Of a stretch of DNA of 64,000 bases, positions 32,666 through 44,917 are shown one piece after another (position 1 is the first letter of the stretch; each line of letters starts with the position of its first letter). The stretch is taken from the NCBI GenBank assembly GCA_964017185.1, contig OZ024869.1:62572931-62636930 (forward strand), given 5' to 3'. The notes beneath the pieces were generated by a model that was not told where the DNA came from, made no database searches, and worked only from the letters and a program-made list of their open reading frames with translations. Origin of the DNA: Rugalucina vietnamica (lineage: Eukaryota > Mollusca > Bivalvia > Lucinida > Lucinidae). The position numbers and the translations under genes are program-made.

Positions 32666-32700
32666 TACGAGGGACATTCAATAAGTATTGTGAACTCACA
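32666..32700 (+). mobile_element. Mariner-like terminal repeat
   Basis: TACGAGGGACATTCAATAAG is a typical mariner inverted-terminal-repeat sequence (TACGAGGG...AAAGT/TAAGT class). No partner end and no transposase were seen, so this is a solo or broken end. Confidence 0.55.
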
Positions 32701-33043
32701 AACATTTTCCCACTAACATTTTGGAGAATATTCTTTTATTATATGGCAAGTGATGAAATATAGAGACATATGTATTAAGTATAACCAATTTTTGAAAAAG
32801 TTATATTTTATATTTTCACATGTGAAAATATAAGATTTGGGAATACGCAAATTACGATTCCACCGTTTCATTTCTAATTTATACATAACTAAATTTTATA
32901 ATCTATGCTATTGTTGACGCAATGAACGTTCACACACAATATTGATGTAATGACGTGACGTAATGACGTCATTTAAGATTTTGACGTCATATGCTTTAGC
33001 GCGCAACGTTACAATGACTACATGCAATATAATAAAAAGAAAA

Positions 33044-33191
33044 TTCAAGTTTTTGTCGTGAATATGAGTTTTATTTCATCTCGTGAAGTGAAAAATTATA
33101 TATTTCATTCGTGCCCTCGGCACTCATGAAATATAAAAAAATTTCACTTCACTCAATGAAATAAAACTCATATTCACTCCAAAAACTTGAA
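33044..33191. repeat. 148-bp near-perfect palindrome (foldback)
   Basis: Arms 33044-33115 and 33119-33191 are inverted copies with few mismatches (TTCAAGTTTTT, AATATGAGTTTTATTTCAT, GTGAAGTGAAA), meeting at GTGCC-CTC-GGCAC. It could extrude as a cruciform. Probably a palindromic MITE. CRE-like TGACGTCA sites occur just upstream near 32964 and 32984. Confidence 0.85.
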
Positions 33192-35635
33192 TATCCTCTA
33201 TATATCTTGATTAACAACGCTATACAAAATAATAAATGTTTAAGAGTAAAGCAGGCGTCTGTGCGCAGTGCTATATTAGCTGTACTTATACAGAAAATAC
33301 ACGAGGATCCGTAATGCAAATTTATGCATATGAAGGAAAGTGAAACAGACCGAAACAGAACAAGCGCTCAACTGTTGAAAAAGCGATCCTAAGTCCAGTT
33401 GCTTTAAAGACCTATTTCCACGTCTATTGAGGGTCATTAGATAAGGGACAGGGCATTAAAAAACCTAGTGCCCTTACAATGACTCAGAATACAGGTAGGG
33501 GCCAAAACAGGAAAAATCAATATTGATTGCAGAGGGAGGCAGTTTTATTGCACAGGTTATCAGGGACCATAAAATCAATAAACAGTGGAACTACAGGTAT
33601 TATCCTCTAGGGGCCTCTTTATGACCCCCTGCAGAGATGTGATAATCACCTCATTATGACAATCCTTTGATCTAAGGACCATATTGCACCATTAGGGGTC
33701 ATTAACCGAATAAACAGTGGTACCCCTTTGAGCTTCTTCAGAAGTAGGTCTTTAAATATTAAGTTACTTGTTTCGTTCTCATGAGTCTTCATCACGGTCA
33801 ATGTTAAACAAATAAATTATTATTTAAGGTCTTGGTTAGGCATGGATCTAAATTACCTGAATAGACTTCCGAAATGGACATTTCGTACATGTTTATATGT
33901 TCTGGGGTACTTTTCGTTTCTTTTGGAAAGACAAGGACTGGTGATCTCGAATATGACCAGAACGTGTTCAGCCTGAGAATAAATGGTTAAACCTACATTC
34001 CTTGCTGTAGCAGAAACCTTGGGGATCTCTATTTATCACGAACCATGAATAAAATATAAAGGTTTGATCTTTTGGAAGCAGTAAAACATCAAAGGGAGAT
34101 AGTATATTGCGCAATTTCGGGTAATAAACCTTCATCAGTAGCCTTTTTTAAACCAGCAACAAAAGTCAGACTATTGTACTGTAATTTCGAAACTTTACAC
34201 GAGAAATCTAATTAAAAGATATATTCCTTAACGGGGTCGAATAATTTAAACATTGCTTAGAAGTATGTTTCGGGGTTGAATAATTTAAACATTGCTTAGA
34301 AGTATGTTTCTAAATGTGAAACCTCTGAAATATTATAACATAATAATAACTCCCACCCAATATTGTACCATCGTAATCGCAGCAAAATACGTTTCAGTCA
34401 ACTTCGGAGAACAATTCTCCAGTACCAGTAAGTTATTCCGGTGTTGAATTCTGACTGGTCAGTATCAGCGTCTAAATAAGGGTGTTGTATGAGAACAAAG
34501 AGGAACACTTGATGACGACTATGCTTCTTAATCTCCTTAATTTAAAGTAATACGTGTAAGTTGATAAATACAATTGGAATTACAGTACAGAGAGAATGAG
34601 TAGGGTGCTAGAGAGGTCAATTCTGTAGTTTGCTTTGTTTGATTCGATGGTTAGCATCACATTTACAGCTATGGCCATGCCTGGGGGTTGTTTGCGACTG
34701 AATGGGTATATTTAGATTGCCTTTCAGCATCATGAATGGGTCACAAGATGTCTCCCGCACAGAGCTGAGCACACATGAGCAATTGTTAAGCGCTTAGAGG
34801 ATCTATATACCACGGCCCAATAAAATTGGTCATGCAGTACTGACCGGTATTGAAGGGAAATGATGTGCCATTTAACCCAAATGTCGCGAGGAAGTTTCGT
34901 GAAAACTGCGACAAAGACCACCGATGCCTGTCACATGCCTTGACCCGAATTGCAACTCGACCGCGACGGTGACAAGTACGTTTGTTATCGAATACGCTAT
35001 CCAGGCCCCGACATATTTCTGCCAGTAATCTAGACATAACACTTTAATGCAATAGTACAATTCAAATGGTTATAGTCAAGTGAATGAGACAACAAATTGT
35101 GCAAATTGTGTGACCAAAGAAACACATACAGGGCACTCCTCTTTGCATAAAAACGACACTACATGTATTTATGTGTTTTTGGAATATATATTTTGTGTTG
35201 TTTGTTTCAATTTATGGGACTTTACCCAAAATGAGGATGTCATGACAACCAAAAAGTGCTTCAAATATAACCACCCAACTCCGCCACTAAGGTTTATGTA
35301 TGTATGATTCTACTTAACCCACTTTTCCTAGGCATCTTAGACCAGTAAGCAGATGGTCAGTCATTGTCATAGAAGCTATGTCTGGAGGCAAACGCAGCCC
35401 ATCTATTTCTTTAGGCCCAAATAGGCTGGTGCCCATATCCCACCCGATCATCCTTTGCATAGATATTTGTCCTTTTAGATGCATATTATGGAAAGTACAA
35501 AGGTGTTTGCAGAGTTTTTACCGATGTTGATGTACGTGATTATACCCTGCAATGCATTGCTATTTATCATTAGAATTATTAATTATGGACGCATTTGCTG
35601 CTTTCAGCTAACAAGATGACTCTAATGCGTAGTCA
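33192..35635. other. Unassigned intronic sequence
   Basis: About 2.4 kb with no tandem repeat, terminal inverted repeat or coding motif recognised, except a short direct repeat (TTGAATAATTTAAACATTGC) near 34240-34290. Confidence 0.45.
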
Positions 35636-35825
35636 TTGCCTATTTTTGTTAACTAGGCCTAGAAAAAGAGCCCATAGAATTGGCTCGAGGAGTCGGAAAA
35701 ATTGAACCCCATCATTTTCCATAATAACAACATACAAACAATCATTTAAAGCAAAGAAATCAATTTTAGCACGAAAATCGCACGGGAATACATCTCGACC
35801 CTCACTAATATCCTGCCTTTGAGGG
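35636..35825 (-). repeat. Inverted copy of the repeat at 32156-32345
   Basis: Its reverse complement shares AGTGAGGGTCGAGATGT, CCCGTGCGATTTTCGTGC, TAAAATTGAT and GGGGTTCAATTTTTC with the copy 3.3 kb upstream. Identity is moderate, so these are old dispersed copies. Confidence 0.7.
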
Positions 35826-36324
35826 GTCACCCCTCATTGACCCCAAACTCACAACTGAACAGGCGAAAGTAAATGATATACACCTAACACTATATGCTAG
35901 ACAGATGTCACAGAAAGGCTATGGCTACAAGTGGAACTTATTTTGAAGTGTATTACACACATTTCTTGGTCTGGTCCAGTAGAGTACACCCCCCCCCCAC
36001 ACACACACACAACCTCACTACTAAGTATGTTTAATTCAACCAATACTACAATTGATAGCATGTCATTTTATACCATCAGGTTAGAGTAAGGTTTGGATAA
36101 GTGCCATGGTCAATATTATTGTATTTAGAAATAGAAAAAGGCACAAGCAGGCAAAGATCAGGAAAAGGCGCAATCAGAAAAAGATTCAGATTTAGATTTA
36201 GAAATAGAATCCCAAACCCTGTTTAAAAGTATTAAAATAATTATGATTTTTCGGTGGACAAAAAAAATAGGATTGTAATTGAGTTTCTATAGTGGGACTC
36301 CTAAATTTTGTCTGGGACTCCTAC

Positions 36325-38154
36325 TTTTTTAGCTCACCTGAGCCGAAGGCTCACAGGTGAGCTTATAGGATAGGCAGGCATCCGTCGTCCGTCGTCGTCC
36401 GTCGTCGTCCGTCCACAATTTCAAAGAAGAATATTTCTGAAGCTAGTAGGTCGATCTTGATCAAATTTAATGTGAACCATAATTGGGTTGGGGGATTGAT
36501 GGCATTAGGTTTTGGAGCAGATTGTATCAAAATTGTGGTTTCCATGGCAACAGATAGGTCCCATAGACTTACAATGGGAAAAACTAAAAAAATCTTCTTC
36601 TCTGAAACCACTAGGCCCACAGCTTTGATATTTGGTATGTAGCAATGGCTAATGGTCCTCTACATAAATTGTGCCATTCATGCCCCTGGGGTCAAATTTG
36701 GCCACGCCCCGGGGGTCGATAGTCTCCATAGACTTACTATGGGAAAAAAATTCAAAAATCTTCTTCTCTGAAACCACAGGGCCCACAGCTTTGATATTTG
36801 GTATGTGGCAATGGCTAATGGTCCTCTACATAAATTGTGCCAGCCATGCCCCTGGGGTCAAATTTGGCCACGCCCCGGGGGTGGATAGTCTCCATAGACT
36901 TACAATTTTGAAAAACTAAAAAAAATCTTCTTCTCTGAAACCACTAGGCCCACAGCTTTGATATTTGGTATGTAGCAATGGCTAATGGTCCTCTACATAA
37001 ATTGTGCCATTCATGCCCCTGGGGTCAAATTTGGCCACGCCCCGGGGGTTGATAGTCTCCATAGACTTACTATGGGAAAAAAATTAAAAAATCTTCTTCT
37101 CTGAAACCACAGGGCCCACAGCTTTGATATTTGGTATGTGGCAATGGCTAATGGTCCTCTACATAAATTGTGCCAATCATGCCCCTGGGGTCAAATTTGG
37201 CCATGCCCCGGGGGTCGATAGTCTCCATAGACCTACAATAGGAAAAAAACTAAAAAAATCTTCTTCTCTGAAACCACTAGGCCAACAGCTTTGATATTTG
37301 GTATGTAGCAATGGCTAATGGTCTTCTACATAAATTGTGCCATTCATGCCCCTGGGGTCAAATTTGGCCACACCCCTGGGGTTGATAGTCTCCATAGACT
37401 TACTATGGGAAAAAAATTCAAAAATCTTCTTCTCTGAAACCACAGGGCCCACAGATTTGATATTTTGTATGTGGCAATGGCTAATGGTCCTCTACATAAA
37501 TTGTGCCAATCATGTCCCCGGGGTCAAATTTGGCCACGCCCCGGGGGTCGATAGTCTCCATAGACCTACAATAGGAAAAACTAAAAAAATCTTCTTCTCT
37601 GAAACCACTAGGCCCACAGCTTTGATATTTTGTATGTAGCAATGGCTAATGGTCCTCTACATAAATTGTGCCATTCATGCCCCTGGGGTCAAATTTGGCC
37701 AGGTCCCGGAGGTTGATGGTCTCAATAAACTTGCTATGGGAAAAAAATTCAAAAATCTTCTTCTCTGAAACCACAGGGCACACAGCTTTGATATTTTGTA
37801 TGTGGCAATGGCTAATGGTCCTCTACATACATTGTGCCAGCCATGCCCCTGGGGTCAAATTTGGCCACGCCCCGGGAGTAGATAGTCTCCATAGACTTAC
37901 AATGGGAAAAACTAAAAAAAACTTCTTCTCTGAAACCAAAAGGCCCAGAGCTTCTATATTTTGTATGTAGCAATGTTTGGTAGTCCCCATTATAAATTGT
38001 GCCAGTCATGCCACTGGGTCAAATTTGGCCATGCCCCGGGGGTCAATAGTGTCCATGCATAGACTTTCATTGGTCGATTCTCAATTAATTTAAATCTCAT
38101 GAGCTTACAATGTGATAATCTCTTAGGTGAGCTACAGGACCAATGGTCCTCTAG
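36325..38154 (+). mobile_element. Tandem-core element, family A, full length
   Basis: The 5' end is a hairpin AGCTCACCTGAGCC-GAA-GGCTCACAGGTGAGCT (36331-36363) after a T-run, followed by GTCCGTCGTC repeats and a unique ~150-bp leader. The core is an array with period 164-167 bp (CAAATTTGG at 36693, 36859, 37026, 37192, 37359, 37524, 37690, 37856, 38020). The 3' end AGGTGAGCTACAGGACC-AAT-GGTCCTCTAG holds an inverted copy of the 5' AGCTCACCT and a terminal hairpin, then T. This layout (subterminal inverted repeats, 3' hairpin, insertion between T's, ~160-bp core) recalls Helitron-like (Helentron/HLE2) 'pearl' elements of bivalves; that link is inference. No replicase is encoded, so it is non-autonomous. 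Confidence 0.85.
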
Positions 38155-38351
38155 TCTTTTGAAGGAGTCCCGGACTCCTGTTTTCAAAATCCTAGTGAGA
38201 TCCCTGCTAGCTGCTCTTCTTTGGATCATTTCAATTTTATTAATGTTTTAATATATTATATTAGTATATTTTAATATATTAGGTTGAGTTTAAACATGAA
38301 AATAAGTAAATACCTATTTCTTGGTATATATTTAGTTGATAATATGAAATA

Positions 38352-38545
38352 AAGGCACTCTGACTTAGCCGCAAACACACACGCTAAACCTTTTGCTAGA
38401 AACTTTTGTTGATTAACTTAATTTAATCGTTTATACCGTCATCATCGAGTGAAGATTGTCAATTTGGTGTGACACCAGTAAACTATTCAGATTCAGTGTA
38501 TATCCAGCTGTCCAGTGGGAGAATACCAGACTATTTTGATTTGAT
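38352..38545 (+). repeat. LINE 3'-end scrap in a dispersed repeat
   Basis: 38444-38496 (GTGACACCAGTAAACTATTC then AGATTCAG) matches the 3' end of the CR1-like LINE. The flanking segments (AAAGGCACTCTG, GCAAACACACA, AACTTTTGTTGAT, CCAGCTGTCCAGT) recur at 46063-46195, where the LINE part is missing. Confidence 0.65.
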
Positions 38546-38589
38546 TTGAAGGAGATAGTTCTCAGCTCCCTGCTCCCTGATTCACCATT

Positions 38590-39460
38590 TAGGTGGGTGG
38601 AGGTTGGAGGCATGTAGGTAGGTCGGTAGGTGGGTGGGTGGATGTAGGTGGGTTGGTTGATAGATGTAGGCAGGTAAGTAAGACTGGTTGGTAGGTGGAA
38701 GGTCGGAGGGTGGAGGAAGGCAGTTAAGTGGTTGGATGGGGGGGGGGAGGTAGGTGGATTGATGAGTGGAGGTAGGTAAGTAGATGGTAGGTAGCTAGGT
38801 AGTTAGGGGTGGAAGTAGGTAGGTAGGTGAGTGGTGGAGGTAGGTAGATTAGTAGGTTTGTAGGTAGGTGAGTGGGTTGAGATAGATAGGTAGGTAGGTG
38901 AGTGTAGGTAGGTAGGTAGTTATAATAGGTAGGTGGATGGGTGGGGTAGATACTAGATAGGTAGGTGGGTGTGTGGGTGGGTGGAGGTGGGTAGGTAGGT
39001 AGGTAGGTAGGTGGGTAGGTAGGTGGGTGGAGGTAGGTAGGCAGGCAAGAAAGTGGGTGGGTGGGTGTAGGTAGGTAGGAAGGTGGTTAGGTAGGTAGGT
39101 TGGTTGGTAGGTAGGTAGGTGAGTAGGTAGAAATGAAGATGGGTTGGTAGAGGTAGGTATTTATGTAGGTAGGTGGTATGTAGGCAGGTAGGTGGATATG
39201 TGGGTGGAGAAAGGCTGGTTGGGTTTGTTGATAGGTAGGTATGTAGGTGGGTGAGTGGCTGGAGTCGGGTGGATGTAGGTAGGTGGATGGGTATTTGGGT
39301 GGAGGTAGGTAGGTAGGTAGATAGTTGTTGGGTGGATGTAGGTGGGTGGAGGTAGGTTGTCGGGAGGGTGTGTGGGCGGATGTAAGTAGGTAGGTAGATA
39401 GTAGGTGGGTGGGTGGAAGTAGGTGGGTGGCAGTGTGTATGTAGGTAGGTAAACAAAAGG
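38590..39460. repeat. GGTA/GGTG tetranucleotide-rich minisatellite
   Basis: About 870 bp built from GTAGGTAGGTGGGTGGAG-type words, strongly G/T on the plus strand. The 167-codon minus-strand frame (PTYLPTYLP) is an artefact of the repeat. Confidence 0.92.
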
Positions 39461-39524
39461 ATTGTTAACTTTTATCAAAGATTGAAAAAGGTATAAATAA
39501 TTTGGCTAAAAACCATACAAGAGG

Positions 39525-39690
39525 GTTTGGTGTGTCCTGGTGAAGGGTGTCCGACTAAAAGCCGAAGCGACTTGGGACCGAAACAACACGTTGGGTATCT
39601 GACAGTGTCGAAACGACTAATGGGGCCAAAACGACCTGTTACAGATGTTTGGGGTGTTCGAATCGAGGGAGAAACTATTCGCTCCTGAAG
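39525..39690 (+). repeat. Degenerate CCGAAACGAC minisatellite
   Basis: Loose repeats of a ~18-20 bp unit with GGGACCGAAACAAC, TGTCGAAACGAC, GGGGCCAAAACGACC. It is related to the clearer array at 46250-46605. Confidence 0.55.
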
Positions 39691-40255
39691 CGACCTTTTT
39701 GTGGTTCAGTTTGCTTGGCTCAAACCTGAACTGGAAAAAAACTCTAGTAAACCGTGTTACCCAGAGACCAGGGATCGTCGTCTGAATTTGTAAATTTTGC
39801 TTTTAATATTTTTTCACAGTTTTGTAAACAAATTTGATCTGAAATAAGACAGATGGAAGTATGTTTCACAAAGAAAATGTATAGTCGAGAAAAGAAAAAT
39901 AAAGTACAAATTTCCCGACATCTGTATTGTCGACGAAAATGGCCGTCCACAGCTTTTACCTTCCGGTTAAAGCGATTAGCTATGTTGTTGTTGTTGTTGT
40001 TTTTGTTCTTATGTACACATGTAATCTTAAAGCAAACACATGTGTGTTTGCTATGAAATAAAGGCAGGCATTGTCCTGTTACTTGGTGATCCAGTTGAAT
40101 ATTAGCCATTTTGGCATTTATCAGCCTATGCCTGGGCACTGATGCCACTAAAACACCTTTCTTGCGTTCTTTACAACCCGCCTGTATGTATACCATCATT
40201 TTGAGCGATTACCAGCCTCTTAGAGCGTCCGAATATCCAGGCAAAAAGCATTCTA

Positions 40256-40944
40256 AATAACCAGAGTATTAAGGCGGAGAATTTGGTCAGCCGTTCTACA
40301 CACCACGGCTGTTGATAATATCTATCAGCCCAATAAAATGACTGTCTTTCAAATATCATTAGGCGGACCGTAAAAAATTGTTGGTTTGCTGTGCTCCTAC
40401 CTACCCTTAAAAATTGGCCCTATATATTATCAAAAAACCTAAAATCAAAGATTCAGTTTCTGGTAAATATTTAAATCAAAACTTCCAAATTTTAGTTTAA
40501 ACAATCTTTCAACAGTGACTCTCTTTAAATATATAGCTTTTCAACCATATTCAAGTACTGATAAAGCAAATGAACTTTTTTTACAGGTTCGCACACACAC
40601 ACACACACACACACACACCCACACACACACACACACACAAAATCACCTTCCTACCTACCCTCTTCCAAAATGGTGGGTAGGAGCACAGCAAACCAACAAT
40701 TTATTAAGGATGGCCTTATGGTTTATTCTGTAATTTTCCATTTTCTTGAATGCTTAAAATAGTGCATTAAACAGCCCAATGAAATGACTCCGTTTCAATC
40801 ACTATTGTGATTTATTCTGTGATTTTCCATTTTCTCTATAATTGGTTTGTATGTGCATTAAAGTACAAGCTATTGGTTCTGTTTAAGAACATCATAGTGA
40901 AATAGGAATTTAAGATTCTGTCATTGCTTAATACTCTGGTTATT
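40256..40944. mobile_element. MITE with perfect 18-bp TIR
   Basis: AATAACCAGAGTATTAAG (40256-40273) and its exact inverse at 40927-40944 bound a 689-bp non-coding element. Another element (40375-40702) is nested inside. Related ends occur singly at 45419, 45481 and 45665. Confidence 0.82.
40375..40702. mobile_element. Nested MITE with perfect 27-bp TIR and CA microsatellite
   Basis: AAATTGTTGGTTTGCTGTGC and CTCCTACC at 40375-40401 are exactly inverted at 40676-40702. A (CA)n tract fills 40592-40639. The interior is non-coding. It lies within the element 40256-40944 and so is younger. Confidence 0.85.
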
Positions 40945-41268
40945 ATACCCCCGGCATTTGTGCCGACGGGTTTATAGTTTTCGCTTTTCCGTTGTATGTT
41001 CGTTTGTTCGTTAGTTCATTCGTAATTCCGCAACGTTCGTGGAATTTATAGAGGTCAAAATCTAGGACACATTTATAAAATACAATAGTTACCAAGATTA
41101 ATATTCTGTAGGTCTATATCTTGACAACCATGTCAGAAAGCATTCATATTTACAACATAGGTACCACATAAGAGTTAGACCCAGTGGTCCATGCATGGGG
41201 GTGGGGCTTGAACGGACCCAAGGGTCCATGCATGGGGTGGGGATGGACCTTGAGGTCAAGGTCTGGGA

Positions 41269-41270
<2 letters not shown>
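40945..41270 (+). mobile_element. Tandem-core type element, family D, 5' part
   Basis: Starts TATACCCCCGGCATTTGTGCCGACGGGTTTATAG, a terminal hairpin, then a GTTCGTTTGTTCGTTAGTTC tract and a leader ending in a TGGACCTTGAGGTCAAGGTC inverted motif, as in families B and C. It has only one core unit and no 3' end; a T-run of about 29 bases (41270-41300) follows. Confidence 0.55.
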
Positions 41271-41299
<29 letters not shown>

Positions 41300-41304
<5 letters not shown>

Positions 41305-41738
41305 ATGACACTCTATTTACATTACAATCTAGGACTGAGGACCTGACCCACAATGTCTGTGGATTATGTCCTAGATTGAGTATACAGGTCAGCTCTGTAT
41401 ACTACTCTAAAATAGATCTGTCATTCTAAAACTCCACTCCCCCATGTTTGTATGCAAAGTACTTTACAGTGCTTATTTCTAAAGTGTACTTGATAAGGTA
41501 CTGTCTTTCATTGAGGATTTGAAATTCAATGTCAGGGGTGAGCATGTGCCGGGTTGTATGGGTAGGGGGTAGGGGTAGGGGGGGGGCTTGGTGGCTACCA
41601 GCCGGGGGTATACGTGCCTCTCAAGGCACTTTTTCTAGTTTGGATCGGTCTTTGCATGAAAAAATATTTTCATTCAGAATTTCAGAGTTCAGAGTTTCAG
41701 ACACTTTAAACCCCCAAAAGATGCCAAGCCCCATTTTT
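41300..41738. other. Unassigned sequence with poly-T
   Basis: Holds the end of a T-run and a G-rich tract near 41540-41605 but no recognised gene or element. Confidence 0.4.
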
Positions 41739-43253
41739 AGCTCGCCTGCACGAAGTGCACAGAGCTATTGTTGTCACCTCGGTCGTCCGCATTTACGTGT
41801 ACGTCCGCGTCACACTTTCTGTTAAAGTTTTTAAAATTGTTATATCTTGATAGTCACTGACCAGAAATCATTCATATTTGGAACATTGCTGCATATGAGG
41901 ATCCTCTGTGATTTAGTGTGAAGGGACCCATGGGGTCATGCCTGGGGGCGTGGCTAGAGGTCAATTTCTAGAACACCTTTTACAATGCTCAGATGCTGTG
42001 TTAGTTTCTCATCAACTGTAAAACCTAGAACTGTCAAACCTTACATAAGGCTTCTCCTCGATGTCCCGACTCGGCACCCACATTGACCTACTGACTTTGA
42101 CCTATATTTCATGCTCCAGTGACTTTGTCATTTTTTAAGCCAACCCTTAATATCTCATCAACTATAAAGCCTACAACCATCAAACCTTGCATATGGCTTC
42201 TCCTCGATGTTCCGACTTTGCATCCACATTGATCTAGTGACCTTGACCTATATTTCGTGCTCTAGTGACTTTGTCATTTTTGAAGCCAACTCTTAATATC
42301 TCATCACCTATAAAGCCTACAACCATCAAACCTTGCATATGACTTCTCCTCGATGTCCCGACTGGGCACCCACATTCACCTGGTGACCTTGACCTATATT
42401 TCGTACTCTAGTGACTTTGTCATTTTTGAAGCCAACCCTTAATATCTCATCAACTATAAAGCCTACAACCATCAAACCTTGCATATGGCTTCTCCTCGAT
42501 GACCCGACTCGGCACCCACATTGACCTACTGACCTTGACCTATATTTCATGCTCCAGTGACTTTGTCATTTTTTAAGCCAACCCTTAATATCTCATCAAC
42601 TATAAAGCCTACAACCATCAAACCTTGCATATGGCTTCTCCTGGATGTCCCGACTTTGCACCCACATTGATCTAGTGACCTTGACCTATATTTCGTGCTC
42701 TAGTGACTTTTTCATTAAAGTTTTTAGAAGTCTATATCACTTGAACATGTCGATGGATCAAGTTGATACTTTGCATGTTGGTAGATATTGGTTTGAAGTT
42801 TTATGCAGTACCATCATGACCCACCCTGTGTGACCTTGAGGTCAAGGTCACAGACTTAGAATTTTTTTGTTAAAGTTTTGGGTTAAAGTTTTTAGAAGTC
42901 TATATCTCTTGAACATGTAGATGGAGCAAGTTGATACTTTGCATGTTGGTAGATATTGGTCTGAAGTTTTATGCTGTACCATTATGACCCACCCTGGGTG
43001 AACTTGGGGTCAAGGTCATGGCCTTAGAAATTTTTGGTTAAAGTTTTGGGTTAAAGATTTTTGAAGTCTATATATCTCTATGTTGATGGATCAAGTTGAA
43101 ACTTTGCATGTTTGTGGATATTGGTCTGAAATTTTATGCTGTACCATCACAACCCACCTGAGCGACCTTGAGGTCAAGGTCATGGGTCATAGATTTTGAT
43201 AAGTTTAGTGGCAAAGCACAAGTCAGGCGAGCTACGCTGTCCTGCGACAGCTC
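41739..43253 (+). mobile_element. Tandem-core element, family B, copy 1 (hybrid core)
   Basis: 5' hairpin AGCTCGCCTGCAC-GAA-GTGCACAGAGCT at 41739-41766, then a GTCCGC-rich leader. The core has two different arrays: about five units of 146 bp (CCTATATTT at 42101, 42247, 42392, 42539, 42684) and then about three of ~166 bp (TTTGCATGTTG at 42770, 42938, 43102). The 3' end is GTCAGGCGAGCTACGCTGTC-CTGC-GACAGC with a terminal hairpin. GGCGAGCT inverts the 5' AGCTCGCC. It is non-autonomous. Confidence 0.85.
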
Positions 43254-43398
43254 TTATCTGATGAATTATTCCCAAAAGAAACCCTTTAGCTGGGGAAACT
43301 TCCCCTTGCATGGCATTTTGTTTCTCAATTTCTCGCTACTAACATGACTAAAGCAATATTGTAACATTTATTGTAATATAACTTGGTTCGTGCGTATA

Positions 43399-43560
43399 TA
43401 CGAGGGGTGATCGGAAAGTATGTATAAAAATGCTGTAAAATTAGTTTGTGTCAACCGATTGGTATGAAATTTTGTACGAATAAACATTGATCCTTTTGTA
43501 ATTAAAGACCATTGTTATTTTAAAACAATGGCGTTGGACGTTCATGCATGAGACAGCGTA
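43399..43560 (+). mobile_element. Mariner-like 5' end
   Basis: TACGAGGGGTGATCGGAAAG is a mariner-type inverted terminal repeat. It is followed by 5'-UTR-like sequence, but no transposase frame is visible and the other end is not found. It lies between two family B tandem-core elements. Confidence 0.6.
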
Positions 43561-43792
43561 ATGACGTCACTTCACGTGACCCGGCGCACCTGTACCCCTG
43601 GGTTGACTTTGTGTATGTACCGGTATTCGTGTGGTTTGGGAAAGTTGGTAGACATTTTTTGATGAAAAATAATTTTCTAACATTAATTGATCATTTTTCG
43701 AAAACATACGGCACTCTGATCCTTTATCTACCAATATGGTCAACAAGTCAACAGGCTAGGGTTAAATATTCGAGAATATTGATTACATTTTT

Positions 43793-44917
43793 AGCTCGCC
43801 TGCACGAAGTGCATAGAGCTATTGTAGTCACCTCGGTTGTCCCCATTTACGTTTACGTGTATGTTTACGTCCGCGTCCGCGTCACACTTTCGGTTAAAGT
43901 TTTTTATAAGTCTATATCTCTTGACCATTTTGATGGATCAAGTTGATACTTTGCATGTTGCTAGATATTTGTCTGAAGTTTTACGCAGTAACATCATGAC
44001 CTACCCTGGGTGACCTTGAGGTCAAGGTCACGGACTTAGAAATTTTGTGTTTAAGTTTTCAGTTAAAGTTTTTGTAAGTCTATATCTCTTGACCATATTC
44101 ATTTGATGGATTGAGTTGATACTTTGCATGTTGCTAGATATTGGTCTGAAGTTTTACGCAGTACCATCGTGACCCACCCTGGGTGACCTTGAGGTCAAGG
44201 TCACGGACTTAGAAATTTTGTGTTTAAGTTTTTGGTTAAAGTTTTTGTAAGTCTATATCTCTTGACCATATTGATGGATTGAGTTGATACTTTGCATGTT
44301 GCTAGATATTGGTCTGAAGTTTTATGCAGTACCATCATGACCCACTCTTGGTGACCTTGAGGTCAAGGTCACAGACTTAGAAATTTTGTGTTTAAGTTTT
44401 TGATTTAAGTTTTTGTAAGTCTATAATCTCTTGACCATGTTGATTGATCGAGCTGATACTTTGCATGTTGGTAGATATTGGTCTGAAGTTTTATGCAGTA
44501 CCATCATGACCTACCCTGGGTGACCTTGTGGTCAAGGTCACAGACTTAGAAATTTTGTGTTAAATTTTTTGGTTAAAGTCTGAATCTCTTGAACATGTTG
44601 ATGGATAAATGTGATACTTGCATGTTGATAGATATTGGTCTCAGGTTTATGCTGTACATCACAACTCACCTGGATGACCTTGAGGTCAGGGTCACAGACT
44701 TGGAAGTTTTGTGTTTAAGTTTTGGTTAATGTTTTTATAAGTCTATATCTCTTGAACATGTAGATTGATCATGTTGATACTTTGCATTGGTCTGAAGATT
44801 TATGTTGTGCCATCATGACCCACCTGAGTGACCTTGAGGTCAAGGTCATGGGTCATAGATTTTAACAGATGTAGTGGCAAAGCACAAGTCAGGCGAGCTA
44901 CGCTGTCCTGCGTATGT
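43793..44917 (+). mobile_element. Tandem-core element, family B, copy 2
   Basis: The same 5' hairpin as copy 1 (43793-43820, loop GAA), leader with ACGTTTACGTGTATG and GTCCGCGTCC, then about six units of 158-173 bp (TTTGCATG at 43950, 44123, 44291, 44460, 44618, 44781). Units contain TGACCTTGA-GG-TCAAGGTCA. The 3' end reads CAAGTCAGGCGAGCTACGC then TGTCCTGCG and stops, without the second hairpin arm of copy 1. The 146-bp array is absent. Confidence 0.85.

Noticed and set aside
38953..39478. Open frames of 105-167 codons rich in Pro-Thr-Tyr-Leu
   Set aside because: They are translations of a GGTA/GGTG minisatellite; no start context, no family resemblance, and all frames are open.
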